From assembly GCF_015350995.1 (NCBI RefSeq), contig NZ_JADKRW010000004.1:62001-126000 (forward strand): 64,000 bases of DNA. The letters are read 5' to 3'. The stretch comes from Curtobacterium sp. VKM Ac-1393 (GTDB lineage Bacteria; Actinomycetota; Actinomycetes; Actinomycetales; Microbacteriaceae). Numbering within the stretch: the first letter of the stretch is position 1; each line of letters starts with the position of its first letter. Of the stretch, positions 19,296 through 28,699 are shown in pieces. The notes under the pieces were generated by a model. That model worked only from the letters and a program-made list of their open reading frames with translations, was not told where the DNA came from and searched no databases. The position numbers were made by a program, and so were the translations under genes.

Positions 19296-22200
19296 TCAGC
19301 TGCCGGCAGACGCGGTCTGCACGAGACGGACGGTCCCGCCTGAAGCGGCGTAGCCGCGACCGACGGTCAGCGCGACCGGTGCGCGACGCGGCAGCGTGAC
19401 GCCGAGGAGCTCGCCGTCGTAGTCGACGTCCGGCTGCAGCAGGACACCGCAACGGGACTTCCGGACCGATCGGGTCCAGTGGCTGTACAGCGACCGGAGG
19501 TCAGCTGACCGGCCAGCCGCCACGACGCACAGTCCGGGGCGCTCGGTCGTGAGCAGCGTCGCGATGGCCTGGTCGCCGTCGTCGAACCGCTCCGCGTCGT
19601 CGATGAGCAGCAGGACCGGGCCGCGCTCGAGGCGGAGTCCGGCGAGGAGCGCCGGCACCTCGTCCGCACCGACCGCGATCCGGTCGAACGCTCCCGAGGC
19701 GAGCGGGGAACGGCGGTCACAGATCGCCCAGACCGCCGGACGGACACCCTCGGCTGTCCGTGCGAGCTCGGCGACGGCGAGGAGCACGCTCGACTTGCCG
19801 GACCGCGCCGGGCCGGCGACGAGCACGTGTTCGCCGTCGTAGACCTCGACGGACGCCGGCTGCAGGTCGTCCTCGGCGATGCCGATCGGGATCCGCCAGG
19901 GCTCACCCGCGAACACGGCTCCGGTGCCGAGCTCGTCCACGAGCACGGCATCGGGCAGCCGACCGACGGCGCTCGCCTTCCTGCTGCTGCCCGAACGGCT
20001 CTCCGCGATCCGGGTGACGGCCTCGGCGAGCGGGACGTCCGGTGTCGCGACGTGCGACTGCAGCCGCTTGGTGGAGTCGATGAAGCGGCCGGGCACCGGC
20101 GGCGGGACGTCCTTCGGGCGGACCCCGATGGACGCGTAGTCGTAGGGGTCCGCGAGACGGAACATCCACTTCTGCGTGGTGACCTCGTCCATCGCCGACG
20201 GCACGGCCTTCGCGCGGGTCGTGGAGACCGCGAAGGAGATGCCGAGCGCTGGACCCTCGGCGTACACCCGGTAGAGCGCGTCGAGCAGCTGCTGCCCCTC
20301 GAAGTCCTGGTACTCGTCGCGCAGGGCGGCGAGGCCGTCGATGAGCACCACGGCACGGCGCCCACCGGGTGCCGCACGACGCCGCTCGAGCTCGACACGG
20401 AGGTGCCGCAGGAAGCGGGTCTGCAGCTCACCCGCACCCGCACCGGAGCCGACGTAGGCCGTCGTGTGCGGCAGCTGCGTGAGCGGAGCGAGGTCCCCCG
20501 GACCCATGTCGAGCACCAGGAGGTCGAGTTCGTCGGGGCTCGATGCTGCGGCGAGCTGCAGCGCGATCGTGGCGAGGGCGGTGCTCGTCCCGCTGCCGGG
20601 GATGCCCATGAGCATGAGGTTGCCCTCGTCGAGGTCCCAGCCGCTGGTGACCTGGCGTTGGTGGTCCGGGTCGTCGGCGAGCGCGACGGGCACCGTCCTG
20701 GGTCGCCCGTCGGTCAGTGCGGCGAGCTCGACGCGGTCGCCGAGCGCCTCGGGCCAGATCGGACGCGGCGGGGCGTACCCGGCGGCTTCGTTCGCCTGCC
20801 CGATCGCCTCGATCAGCTGGTCGAGGTCGGTGACGTCCGACGCGGTCGGGGCCGGTGCCGGCATCGGCGCGGGGACACCGAACACGTCGGTCGGCCGGAC
20901 CGAGACCGGCTGCTCGGCACGCTCGTCACGGGCTCGGCCGGTGACCAGGGCGGTCTGCACCGGGGTGATGTCGTCCTGCCCGAGCTTCACGTAAGCGCGG
21001 CCGGTCTGCTGTCGCCCGATGCCGGCTGCCGCGGGGACGCCGATGACGTTCGTCGAGTCCTCGCGGCTCTGCACCCGCAGGGCGACCCGCATGTTCGTGT
21101 TCGCGAGGATGTCCTCGCTCACCACACCGGCCGGCCGCTGGGTCGCCAGGATCATGTGGACGCCGAGCGTGCGACCGACGGCCGCGATGCTGACGAGCGA
21201 CGTCAGGACGTCCGGGAAGTCCTTCGCGAGCATCGCGAACTCGTCGACGACCAGCAGCAGACGCGGCATCGGCTCGACCGGCTTCGTCGCCAGGTAGGCA
21301 TCGAGGTTGTCGATGTCGGCTCCGGCTGCGGCGAACACCCGCTGGCGTCGTTCGAGTTCGGCTTCGAGCGCCCGGATCGCACGGTCGGCGAGTTGTTCGT
21401 CGAGGTTGCTGATCGTGCCGATGGTGTGCGGGAGGCGCTCACACGCCGCGAAGGCCGCCCCGCCCTTGAAGTCGACGAGCAGGAAGTTCAGACGCGTCGG
21501 GTCGTTCCGCGCGGCGAGCCCGGCCACGAGGGACCGGAGGAACTCGCTCTTGCCGGAACCGGTGGTGCCGCCGACCAGGCCGTGGGGGCCGTCGCGGACC
21601 AGGTCGATCTCGAGGACACCGCTCTCCGACGAGCCGATCGGGGTCGAGAAGCCGGTGTGGGTGTCCCACGCCGCGCGGATCCCGTCGCTCGACAGCAGCT
21701 CGGGCAGGCGGACGAGCGAGGGCAAGGACGCCCCCGGCACCAGCAGTTCAGGATCGTCGAAGTGGGCGACGCTCCGTGCACTGCGCTCGGCGGTCTCGAC
21801 GCTGAGGCCGGCGAGCACGACGTCCTCGACACGGGTGCGGTCTTCTGGCCGGTACACGGTGGCTGCGGCGTCCGCACCCACGGTGATGATCGACGTGCAC
21901 GCGGCGGGCAGCTGCTGCTCGTTCGTCGCGATGACGATGCCGCTCACCTTCCGCGGTCGCTCGCCGGGGCGGTGGGACTGCCCTGGCACGGTGCGGCCCT
22001 GGCCGAGCAGGTTGCGGGCGGGGGCGTCCCGCCCCTCGGTGAGCACCTCGGAGTCGACCACGACGAGCAGGTTCGGCGTCGGCAGCTCGTCGAGCGACTC
22101 CCGCAGGCCACGCAGCATCGCCGCGCTCTGGTCGCGTTGTGCCGACATCCAGCGGGCGCCAGTGCTGCTCCCCGCCACACGCGCGTGCGGCAGCCAGGAG

Positions 22201-23513
22201 GCCCACCCCCAGTCGTCCGCGCGGCCTGCGTCGCAGAAGACGCCCAGCGTCAGGTCCGCGGGACCGCAGTGCACGGTGGCTTGCGTGAGCAGGCTGCGCG
22301 CCAGGGCGAGGGCACCCTGACGATCACCGACGATCCCGACCACGCCGGCGTCCGACAGGTCGGCCACCACCGGAGCGGCCGTCAGGCGGCTGTCAGCGAT
22401 GGCGGCCTTCGCCGCGTCCTCGATCTTCGCGGACGCAGCGCGCTGGTCGACCTCGGGCCGCCATGGAGCGTCCCCGGTGCCGGCGTGCAGGCTCAGGAAG
22501 TCCTCGTCGTCCGAGCGACGCTGCCACAGCAGGGTGGTCGGCAGTTCGGCTCGCCGCACCACGGTCGCCGGATCCGGCACGAGCTCCTGGCGGCGGGCAG
22601 CTTCGACGGCCGCGGTTTCGGAGATCTCACCGCGGAAGGACTCCACGGCCTCGGCGAAGCGGGTGTCCTCCTCTTTCAGGTTCTTGGCGCGGCGGTGCTT
22701 CTGCTCGAACCACATGCCGATCGCGGTGACCGGGGAGAGCAGGGCGAAGAGCGCGAACCGTGCGTCGCCGAGCAGGAGCACCATCGCCCCGGCGAGCACC
22801 AGCGGCGCGGCGACGGTGATCCAGCTGAACTTCGACGCCGGTGGCACGTCCTTGCGCCCCGGTGGCACGACCGTCTCGGCGTCGGAGGTCCGTCCGGCGC
22901 GCGGCGGACGGTTGAACGGCGCCGTCGCCGCCGGGGTCAGGTTCGCCAGCGAGCCGGCCGCGGGAACTGGCACCTCGTCGAGCGCCGGCCGGACGAGCAG
23001 CACGGCCCCACCCACGATGACGCTCGTCGTCCCGGTGAGCAGGACGCCCTCGGGATCGATGCGTTCCCCGGCGATGACGGTGCCGTTCGTCGATCCTGCG
23101 TCGCGCACCCGGACGCCGTCGTCTTCGCGCTCGACGGTGCAGTGCTCCCACGACGCGCTCTCGGTGGGGAGCACGACGTCGGCCTGCGGCGCCCTTCCGA
23201 CCACGAGCTTCCGCCCGAGCGGGACCGGCACCACGAGGCCGGCTTCGAGCCCGCCCGCGAGCGTGACGGTCCAGCCGTCGGTGCCGAGCGGACGTCCCGC
23301 GGGCGTCCGGCCGATGCGGGAGCCCTCGAGCAGCACCAGGTCACGGAGCGGGGTGTCGACGCTGGTGCGGTGCCCGTCGACGGCCAGGGTGGTGCCGGGT
23401 TCGAGCGTGACGCCGATGGCCGCGACGACGAGCTCCCCGAGCGAGGATGCGCCGGACCACCCGTCGACCTCGACCGCATCACGTCGGTCGTCGAGCTCGA
23501 TCAGCAGGCGCAT
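19296..23513 (-). CDS. eccC: Type VII secretion FtsK/SpoIIIE ATPase EccC/EssC with N-terminal FHA domain
   Basis: A 1405-aa motor of a type VII secretion system. The N-terminal beta domain and FHA domain (about 100-170: VVGRAPQADV, SWEHCTVE, GSTNGT) precede two transmembrane helices (about 230-248 and 252-268), the LWQRRSDDEDFLSL motif, and three ATPase domains. Walker A sites are GGTTGSGKSE (648-657), GIPGSGTST (970-978, with Thr976 where Lys is expected) and GPARSGKSS (1234-1242). Walker B VVDEFAM is at about 755-761. An N-terminal FHA is typical of EssC (Firmicutes type) rather than mycobacterial EccC. The ATG at 23513 follows GGAAGAGGAA. It is the last gene of the lipoprotein/binding-protein/eccC operon. 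It would bind WXG100-type substrates such as the one at 35.7-36.0 kb. Confidence 0.92.
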   Translation of the reverse strand: MRLLIELDDRRDAVEVDGWSGASSLGELVVAAIGVTLEPGTTLAVDGHRTSVDTPLRDLVLLEGSRIGRTPAGRPLGTDGWTVTLAGGLEAGLVVPVPLGRKLVVGRAPQADVVLPTESASWEHCTVEREDDGVRVRDAGSTNGTVIAGERIDPEGVLLTGTTSVIVGGAVLLVRPALDEVPVPAAGSLANLTPAATAPFNRPPRAGRTSDAETVVPPGRKDVPPASKFSWITVAAPLVLAGAMVLLLGDARFALFALLSPVTAIGMWFEQKHRRAKNLKEEDTRFAEAVESFRGEISETAAVEAARRQELVPDPATVVRRAELPTTLLWQRRSDDEDFLSLHAGTGDAPWRPEVDQRAASAKIEDAAKAAIADSRLTAAPVVADLSDAGVVGIVGDRQGALALARSLLTQATVHCGPADLTLGVFCDAGRADDWGWASWLPHARVAGSSTGARWMSAQRDQSAAMLRGLRESLDELPTPNLLVVVDSEVLTEGRDAPARNLLGQGRTVPGQSHRPGERPRKVSGIVIATNEQQLPAACTSIITVGADAAATVYRPEDRTRVEDVVLAGLSVETAERSARSVAHFDDPELLVPGASLPSLVRLPELLSSDGIRAAWDTHTGFSTPIGSSESGVLEIDLVRDGPHGLVGGTTGSGKSEFLRSLVAGLAARNDPTRLNFLLVDFKGGAAFAACERLPHTIGTISNLDEQLADRAIRALEAELERRQRVFAAAGADIDNLDAYLATKPVEPMPRLLLVVDEFAMLAKDFPDVLTSLVSIAAVGRTLGVHMILATQRPAGVVSEDILANTNMRVALRVQSREDSTNVIGVPAAAGIGRQQTGRAYVKLGQDDITPVQTALVTGRARDERAEQPVSVRPTDVFGVPAPMPAPAPTASDVTDLDQLIEAIGQANEAAGYAPPRPIWPEALGDRVELAALTDGRPRTVPVALADDPDHQRQVTSGWDLDEGNLMLMGIPGSGTSTALATIALQLAAASSPDELDLLVLDMGPGDLAPLTQLPHTTAYVGSGAGAGELQTRFLRHLRVELERRRAAPGGRRAVVLIDGLAALRDEYQDFEGQQLLDALYRVYAEGPALGISFAVSTTRAKAVPSAMDEVTTQKWMFRLADPYDYASIGVRPKDVPPPVPGRFIDSTKRLQSHVATPDVPLAEAVTRIAESRSGSSRKASAVGRLPDAVLVDELGTGAVFAGEPWRIPIGIAEDDLQPASVEVYDGEHVLVAGPARSGKSSVLLAVAELARTAEGVRPAVWAICDRRSPLASGAFDRIAVGADEVPALLAGLRLERGPVLLLIDDAERFDDGDQAIATLLTTERPGLCVVAAGRSADLRSLYSHWTRSVRKSRCGVLLQPDVDYDGELLGVTLPRRAPVALTVGRGYAASGGTVRLVQTASAGS

Positions 23514-23549
23514 GCTCGCGTTCCTCTTCCGGGTCGGTGCGTGGGTGGG

Positions 23550-24962
23550 TCAGTCCGTGCTGGAGTCGTCGAACCAGACGAGCGACGCGGTCTGGGCAGC
23601 GTCGGTTCCGCTGCCGGTGCCGTCGCCGTCGCCGGACACGGTGCTGGCCGGACGGAGACCGAGCTGCTGCGCAGACGCCGCGAGCACCGTCGCGTGTGCG
23701 CCGAGTGCCTGCTGCCGCGTGAAGTCGAGCGCGGGACCGGCGATGCCCGCATCGGCGTCGACATCGAGCGCGGCGAGGGCTTCCGTGACGTCCGCCGGGT
23801 CGACGCTCCGCGCCGCACCGACCGCGCGGACCAGGGCGATGACGGCGTCGTGGCTGCGCGAGTCCGCCGCGCCCGCGACCGCCGAGAACGGCTGGTCGCC
23901 CGTGAGGTTCTCGGCGTCCTGATCACCGGCGAGCACCCGGACACCGCCGAGGAAGGCGGACATCGCGCGGCCCCCGGCGTCGGAGGCGAGTGCTCGGGCG
24001 TCGTCGGTGGCGACGCCCACGGTCCGGAAGGCACCGCTCAGGCTGCCGCCGGCCTCGACGAGTGCGGCGCCGAACGCCGGGCTCGTCGCATCCGGCGTGA
24101 GGACGACCGGCACCGTGACGTTCTCAGCCTGGAGCGCGGCGACGAAGGCACCCTGGCGTTCCGCGGAGCCGCTGACGACGACGGCGTCGGAGTCCGGCGT
24201 CACGGTCTTCGCGTCGGTGTCGGCATCGGCGTCTTGCTCGTTGTTCGTCGCGCCGGTGCGCTCGGCGACGGTCGTCGCGAGCGCTGCGGTGTCCGCGGTG
24301 TCGTCACCGTCCAGGACGTGTGCCACCCGCAGGCCCGCCGGAGCGCCGCCGCCCAGGTCGACCAGCAGTGGATCGTCGGCGTCGCCGAGTGCCGTGGTCA
24401 TCGCCTTGCTGATCGAGCCAGCCGCCGGTGCAGTCGACCAGGAGTCCTTCTCCGCCGGAGCGTAGGGCAGGACGACCGGGATGCCCTTCGCCGCAGCTGC
24501 AGTGAGGGCACCCGACACGTGGCTGCCCGACGAGGCGACGACGATGCCCGCGACACCGCTCTTCGCGAGGGCGTCGACCGCGGCCTTGCCCCCGGCAGCG
24601 GTCCCGCCGTCGTTCTTCGTGACGAGCGCGACGTCCGTGCCACCGAGTGCGAGCCGACGCTCCGCAACCAACGCGCCCTGCGCCGCTTCGTTCCACTCGG
24701 ATCCCTCGCTGTCACCGAGGGTGACGATGATGCCGATCTTCGTCTTCGCCGGGACGTGCGCCACCGTGATCTTCACCGGCACGGTCGCCGACACCGCTTC
24801 GGCCGGGGTACTGCTGCCGAACGCCCGGAACGTCAGGACGGCGGCGACCACCGCGGCCACGAGCAGCACCGCGATGCCGACGAGGACGAGCGGACGACGG
24901 CTGCGTGGACGCGTGCCGTCGGGGCCCTCGGTCTCGGTGGCCTCGGTCGTCTGGTCGCTCAT
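23550..24962 (-). CDS. Membrane-anchored periplasmic-binding-fold protein
   Basis: A 470-aa protein with an Arg-rich N-terminus, one transmembrane helix (about 24-47), and then an extracellular type I periplasmic-binding-like fold (Peripla_BP_6 class). Visible features are KIGIIVTLGDSEGSEWNEAAQGA, the GIVVASSGSHVSGA turn, IPVVLPYAPA and DAVVVSGSAERQGAFVAAL. Ligand unknown. No permease is adjacent, and it sits inside a type VII secretion operon. The ATG overlaps the stop of the upstream lipoprotein (ATGA), and eccC follows after 36 nt. I infer a sensor or structural accessory of this secretion system rather than a nutrient transporter. Confidence 0.75.
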   Translation of the reverse strand: MSDQTTEATETEGPDGTRPRSRRPLVLVGIAVLLVAAVVAAVLTFRAFGSSTPAEAVSATVPVKITVAHVPAKTKIGIIVTLGDSEGSEWNEAAQGALVAERRLALGGTDVALVTKNDGGTAAGGKAAVDALAKSGVAGIVVASSGSHVSGALTAAAAKGIPVVLPYAPAEKDSWSTAPAAGSISKAMTTALGDADDPLLVDLGGGAPAGLRVAHVLDGDDTADTAALATTVAERTGATNNEQDADADTDAKTVTPDSDAVVVSGSAERQGAFVAALQAENVTVPVVLTPDATSPAFGAALVEAGGSLSGAFRTVGVATDDARALASDAGGRAMSAFLGGVRVLAGDQDAENLTGDQPFSAVAGAADSRSHDAVIALVRAVGAARSVDPADVTEALAALDVDADAGIAGPALDFTRQQALGAHATVLAASAQQLGLRPASTVSGDGDGTGSGTDAAQTASLVWFDDSSTD

Positions 24963-27715
24963 CGGTCCGCCCCGATCCGGAAGGTGTACAGCGTGGTCGA
25001 GGTCGCGCTGGCCGGGACCTTCAGCTGGAACGCCGGCAGCGTCGTCGCCGCATCGAGCGACGCGCGGAACTGCTCCTGCTGGAGCAGGATGCCGGCGACG
25101 TCCTCGGCGCGGACGTTCGCGTAGCCCGCGGCGTTCTGCGACGCCAGGGCCAGCTGGTAGTCGGCGGAGTCGGACTTGGCCGCGCTCGTGGCCATCGCGC
25201 CGAGGATGCCGGAGCCGTTGACCTTGCGGTCGCCCAGGTCGAGCATCACCCGGTTGAGGTCGCCGGTCAGCAGCGTCGAAGCGCCCTGCACGTCACGCGT
25301 CGAGGCGCTCGTGCTGGCCGCGATGCGCTCGAGGCTGGACGCCGTCTGCCGGTCGACGGCCGAGGAGAGCGCCGAACCCTCTTGCTCGAGCGTGCCCTTC
25401 TGCTCGTCGATCGTGCCCTTCGAGTCCTTCGTGACCTCGCCCGAGGTCGACCGGAGGCCGGCGATCGACTTGTCGAAGGCGTCGCGGACGGCCTGGTTGC
25501 TCTCGGACGCCGTGGTCGAGACCTTCCGCACCTGCGCGTCGATGGCCTTCTTGAAGGTCTCCGACGACTGGTCAGAGGCATCCTTGAAGGTCTTCTCGAC
25601 CTCGGCAGCCAGGTCGATCTGCGTCTGGCGGACCGTCCCGAGCTGCGTCGCGATGACCGCCTGCGACCCGTCAGCCTTCGTGAGAGCCGCGCGAAGGCTC
25701 TCGATCGTGGAACCCACGTCGTCGCTCCCACCACGGACAGCCTGTCGGACAGCGCGGATGCTGTCGTCGAGCGCGGTCAGATCGGTCCGCAGGCCGGCGA
25801 TGGCGCTGCCGATGGAGCCCTCGGTCGTCGCGTCGGCGCTGGTCGAGTCGACGACCTCTTGCCAGCGCGCCGTCTGGTCGTCCAGTCGTTCGTCCATCGG
25901 GTCGGTGAACCCGAGGCCGGGCTGGAGCACGGTTCCCTCAGGCGCACCGGCGCAGGGCTCGGCCGTCAGGTAGCCGCGGAGGCGATCGGCGTCGGCCTGG
26001 TCGAGCTGTCCGAGCGTCGCGAGGGTGCAGAGCTGGTCCGCGACCGCTGAGTTCTGGCGTTGCATCGACAGCGGGAACCCTGCGCCGTCGACCAGGTCAC
26101 GTGCAGCCTCGGCCCGGTCGTGCGTGGTCTGCACGGCCGTCGCCAGGGCGTCGAGTCGCTTGCCGATCTGGTCTGCGCTCGCCGACAGCGCGCGCAATGC
26201 GTCACCGGTGCCGCCGTCCCCACCGTTCTCGTACTCGTCCAGGGCATCGGAGATGCTGGTCAGCTGCGTGTCGAGGTCGGCGGCGCTCGCGATCGCGGCG
26301 TCGACCGTCTCCGGCTGCAAGCGCGCGGCGAGCGCCTGCCCGGTGCTCACCAGTCCGATCAGCGAACCGTTGATCGCGGTGGACGACTCGTAGAGCGTGC
26401 AGGTCAGCGTGTCTCGTGCTTCCGTCGCAGCGCAGGTCGTCGCGTCCGGGGCCTTCGGGCCGACGGCAGCGGCGAGCTGCGCGCTCACCTGCTGCTTGCA
26501 CGCCTCGCTCGCGTCGGCGTAGCCCTGGAGCTGCGACGAGACGCGGAGCAAGTTGCCGTAGACGCTGCCGCCCGCGGTCGAGGTCTTCGGCGTCGCCGCA
26601 CATCCGTTGCCGTCGAGCACCGTGGCCGGTGCCGTGGCCGAGGTGTCGCCGAGCAGGCTGTCGAGGCTGGTCGTGGTCTGCTGGAGCTGCTGCAACACCG
26701 TCGACTGTGTCGCCTTGACGGTCGTGCCGAGGTCCCCGTTCAAGGAACCGAGCTCGCCGGACAGCGACCGCATGGTGCCCGCGAGGGACGAGCTGCTCTC
26801 CTTGAGCCGCTCGGCCGTGCTGACGCCGAGGGTCTTCGACGTGGTCTCGAGGTTCGACCGGACCTCGGTGATCGTGCCGCCCGCTCGTGCGAGCACCTCG
26901 TTGACCTGCGAGATGAGGTCGATGGTGCGGCGCTGGAGCGCGAGTTCGGAGTCGCTGTCGGACCCGAACGCGGCGTTCACCACGCCGGTCGAGGACAGGT
27001 CCGTGGACAGCCCGGGCTGCGCGGCAACGTCGAACGTCGGCGCCGTGAAGTCCTTGACGTCGGCGACGAGGTGCAGCGTGCTGCTCGCGCCGGACGTCGG
27101 CGGTGCCAGCAGGCGGCCCCACTGGACGACCGCGTCGCCGTCCTCGTTGGTGCTGACAACACCGTCGGTGGACGAACCGGAGTCGGCGGCATCCGTGACG
27201 ATGCGGTCGGCCGCGGTGCCGGCGAGCACGGTCGAGGCCGCGACGCTGAAGGGCGCACCCACGAGCGCCGGCGTCGACCGAGAGGTGCCGGCGACGTCGT
27301 AGGTCAGGTTCTTCGACGTGACCGTGAGGTTCTCGATCGTCAGGTCGATCGCGATCCGGCCCGAGTACCCGTCGAGGTCCGCGAGGTCGGTACCGGTCTT
27401 CTTCGACGTCGAGTACTGCGTCGTGATGCGGAGCGGGAGGTCGCCAGCCGCCTTCGCCGGATCGTGGTCGGTCGTCGCGGACGATGAGTCCTTGCCCGCG
27501 ACGGAGATCGCGGTGTCGGAGATCGACGTGATCGAGCCGTCTGCGGCCAGACGGGTGTCGACCGTCTGCAGGATCCGAGACGGGTCAGCCACCGGCTTGT
27601 CGTCGGACGTGCACCCGGCGAGCACCAGCGCGGCGACGCCGGTGACGGCGACCGCCCCCACGAGCCGTCGAGTGGCACTTCGTGCTCCGGTGTTCCCGGC
27701 ACGCTGGTTGATCAC
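24959..27715 (-). CDS. Large secreted coiled-coil lipoprotein of the type VII locus
   Basis: A 918-aa lipoprotein. The signal peptide ends in lipobox LAGC (Cys35). The mature N-terminal third is beta-rich and Thr/Ser-rich. From about residue 290 to 900 long amphipathic helices dominate, rich in Ala, Gln, Ser, Thr and Asp, with recurrent patterns such as SLAGTMRSLSGELGSL and four to six scattered cysteines (about residues 420-640) that may form disulfides. The layout resembles YhgE/Pip-like or phage-infection-protein ectodomains, but I see no flanking transmembrane helices, so the family is unassigned. The GTG at 27715 follows GGGGGGAAG, and TAGCAT on the minus strand at about 27749-27754 is a possible -10. 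It is the first gene of the operon with the binding protein and eccC. Confidence 0.75.
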   Translation of the reverse strand: MINQRAGNTGARSATRRLVGAVAVTGVAALVLAGCTSDDKPVADPSRILQTVDTRLAADGSITSISDTAISVAGKDSSSATTDHDPAKAAGDLPLRITTQYSTSKKTGTDLADLDGYSGRIAIDLTIENLTVTSKNLTYDVAGTSRSTPALVGAPFSVAASTVLAGTAADRIVTDAADSGSSTDGVVSTNEDGDAVVQWGRLLAPPTSGASSTLHLVADVKDFTAPTFDVAAQPGLSTDLSSTGVVNAAFGSDSDSELALQRRTIDLISQVNEVLARAGGTITEVRSNLETTSKTLGVSTAERLKESSSSLAGTMRSLSGELGSLNGDLGTTVKATQSTVLQQLQQTTTSLDSLLGDTSATAPATVLDGNGCAATPKTSTAGGSVYGNLLRVSSQLQGYADASEACKQQVSAQLAAAVGPKAPDATTCAATEARDTLTCTLYESSTAINGSLIGLVSTGQALAARLQPETVDAAIASAADLDTQLTSISDALDEYENGGDGGTGDALRALSASADQIGKRLDALATAVQTTHDRAEAARDLVDGAGFPLSMQRQNSAVADQLCTLATLGQLDQADADRLRGYLTAEPCAGAPEGTVLQPGLGFTDPMDERLDDQTARWQEVVDSTSADATTEGSIGSAIAGLRTDLTALDDSIRAVRQAVRGGSDDVGSTIESLRAALTKADGSQAVIATQLGTVRQTQIDLAAEVEKTFKDASDQSSETFKKAIDAQVRKVSTTASESNQAVRDAFDKSIAGLRSTSGEVTKDSKGTIDEQKGTLEQEGSALSSAVDRQTASSLERIAASTSASTRDVQGASTLLTGDLNRVMLDLGDRKVNGSGILGAMATSAAKSDSADYQLALASQNAAGYANVRAEDVAGILLQQEQFRASLDAATTLPAFQLKVPASATSTTLYTFRIGADR

Positions 27716-27896
27716 GGTCTTCCCCCCAAGAGAATCGTCGAGCACATCGATGCTAGTTGCTCGATGGCGTCGGGTCCGCGTCGATCGGCCGCCCTGACCG
27801 CCCCCGTTCGGGCCACACGCCCCGACTGGAATACAACGTATCGCATCCGGCGAGCTGCGCGATCGCCGTCCACAGCCGCGCTGATACTCTGCACGC

Positions 27897-27971
27897 ATGA
27901 TCCAGGGGGACCGGGGCTGTCAGCCCGTTCGACGTCGACGTCCAACAGCACGATCGAGGGGCGACCGGTGA
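27897..27971 (+). CDS. 24-aa leaderless upstream ORF overlapping the next gene
   Basis: ATG at 27897, exactly 6 nt after -10 TACTCT (27885-27890), opens a 24-codon Arg-rich frame with one Cys. Its stop overlaps the GTG start of the membrane protein gene as GTGA. The spacing equals that of the leaderless genes elsewhere in the window, so ribosomes should load here first and pass to the downstream start. It may be only a coupling leader, or a regulatory peptide. Confidence 0.5.
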   Translation: MIQGDRGCQPVRRRRPTARSRGDR

Positions 27972-28549
27972 ACATCAACCTCTCGCCGGTGCTCATCGCC
28001 GTTCTCGTGATGATCGCCATCCCGGCCGTCGTCAGCGCGCTCGTCCGCCAGAGCGACCGGAAGCGACCGCCGTCCACCGTCGTCGGGGACGAGGCGAACG
28101 GGGTGCTCTTCACCGTCCGTGCACGCCGGTGGAGCTACCTCCTGCTCCGGATCATCGGGATCGTGTTCATCGTCGTGGGAGGGTTCTTCTTGCTCGTCAC
28201 GCTGACGCTGCTCGACGAGCCTGACGCGATCGGGATGCTCATCACGGCCGTCGGCCTGGTGCTGTTCGGGACCTTGTTCGTCTACCTCGGCATCGGGCAG
28301 AAACGTCGCCGGGTCGAGGCGTACGACGACCAGCTCGTCGTCACACCGATGTTCCGCGCCGCTGGCGCCGTCGGCCCGGGCGCGATCACACGCATCAGTC
28401 CGACCACCAACCGGTTCGGTGGACTGGACATCAGGGCGAAGGGCCGGCGAGGCGTGATCAGCGTCCTGGCGATCGATGCCGCCTACCCCGAGCTGTGTGC
28501 CTGGCTCGAGCAGCGGGCGCCGGGACCGTGGGGTGAGTTCGCGCGCTGA
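27968..28549 (+). CDS. Integral membrane protein, unknown
   Basis: A 193-aa protein with an N-terminal hydrophobic helix (about 6-25), two more adjacent helices (about 58-80 and 85-106), and a basic cytoplasmic C-terminal domain of about 85 residues resembling a PH-like photosystem-assembly or bPH fold (DQLVVTPMF...GLDIRAKGRRG). The GTG at 27968 overlaps the upstream 24-codon ORF, and GAGGGG lies 7 nt upstream. It diverges from the lipoprotein gene and converges on the RHS-tail genes. Function unknown. Confidence 0.68.
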   Translation: MNINLSPVLIAVLVMIAIPAVVSALVRQSDRKRPPSTVVGDEANGVLFTVRARRWSYLLLRIIGIVFIVVGGFFLLVTLTLLDEPDAIGMLITAVGLVLFGTLFVYLGIGQKRRRVEAYDDQLVVTPMFRAAGAVGPGAITRISPTTNRFGGLDIRAKGRRGVISVLAIDAAYPELCAWLEQRAPGPWGEFAR

Positions 28550-28699
28550 GCGCGCGCCACCGCCCGACAGTTGGTGCAAATTGGAGCTATTCACCGTCGG
28601 ACGTCGCACAGACAGCGCCGTGTCGCGGTCCCGCCCAGAACCGTCGCCCCGTTCGTGCGTCGGCAAAGGCGACGCTCGGCCCGTTCCACCGCCGACGAT

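Noticed and set aside
23550-24962. Nutrient ABC importer binding protein
   Set aside because: No permease or ATPase of an importer is adjacent. It has a transmembrane anchor rather than a lipobox and is coupled to type VII secretion genes.
19827-25124. 1765-codon plus-strand frame opposite eccC and its neighbours
   Set aside because: It is antisense to three genes with clear domains. The composition is that of a shadow frame (Arg, Gly, Asp, Val repeats).
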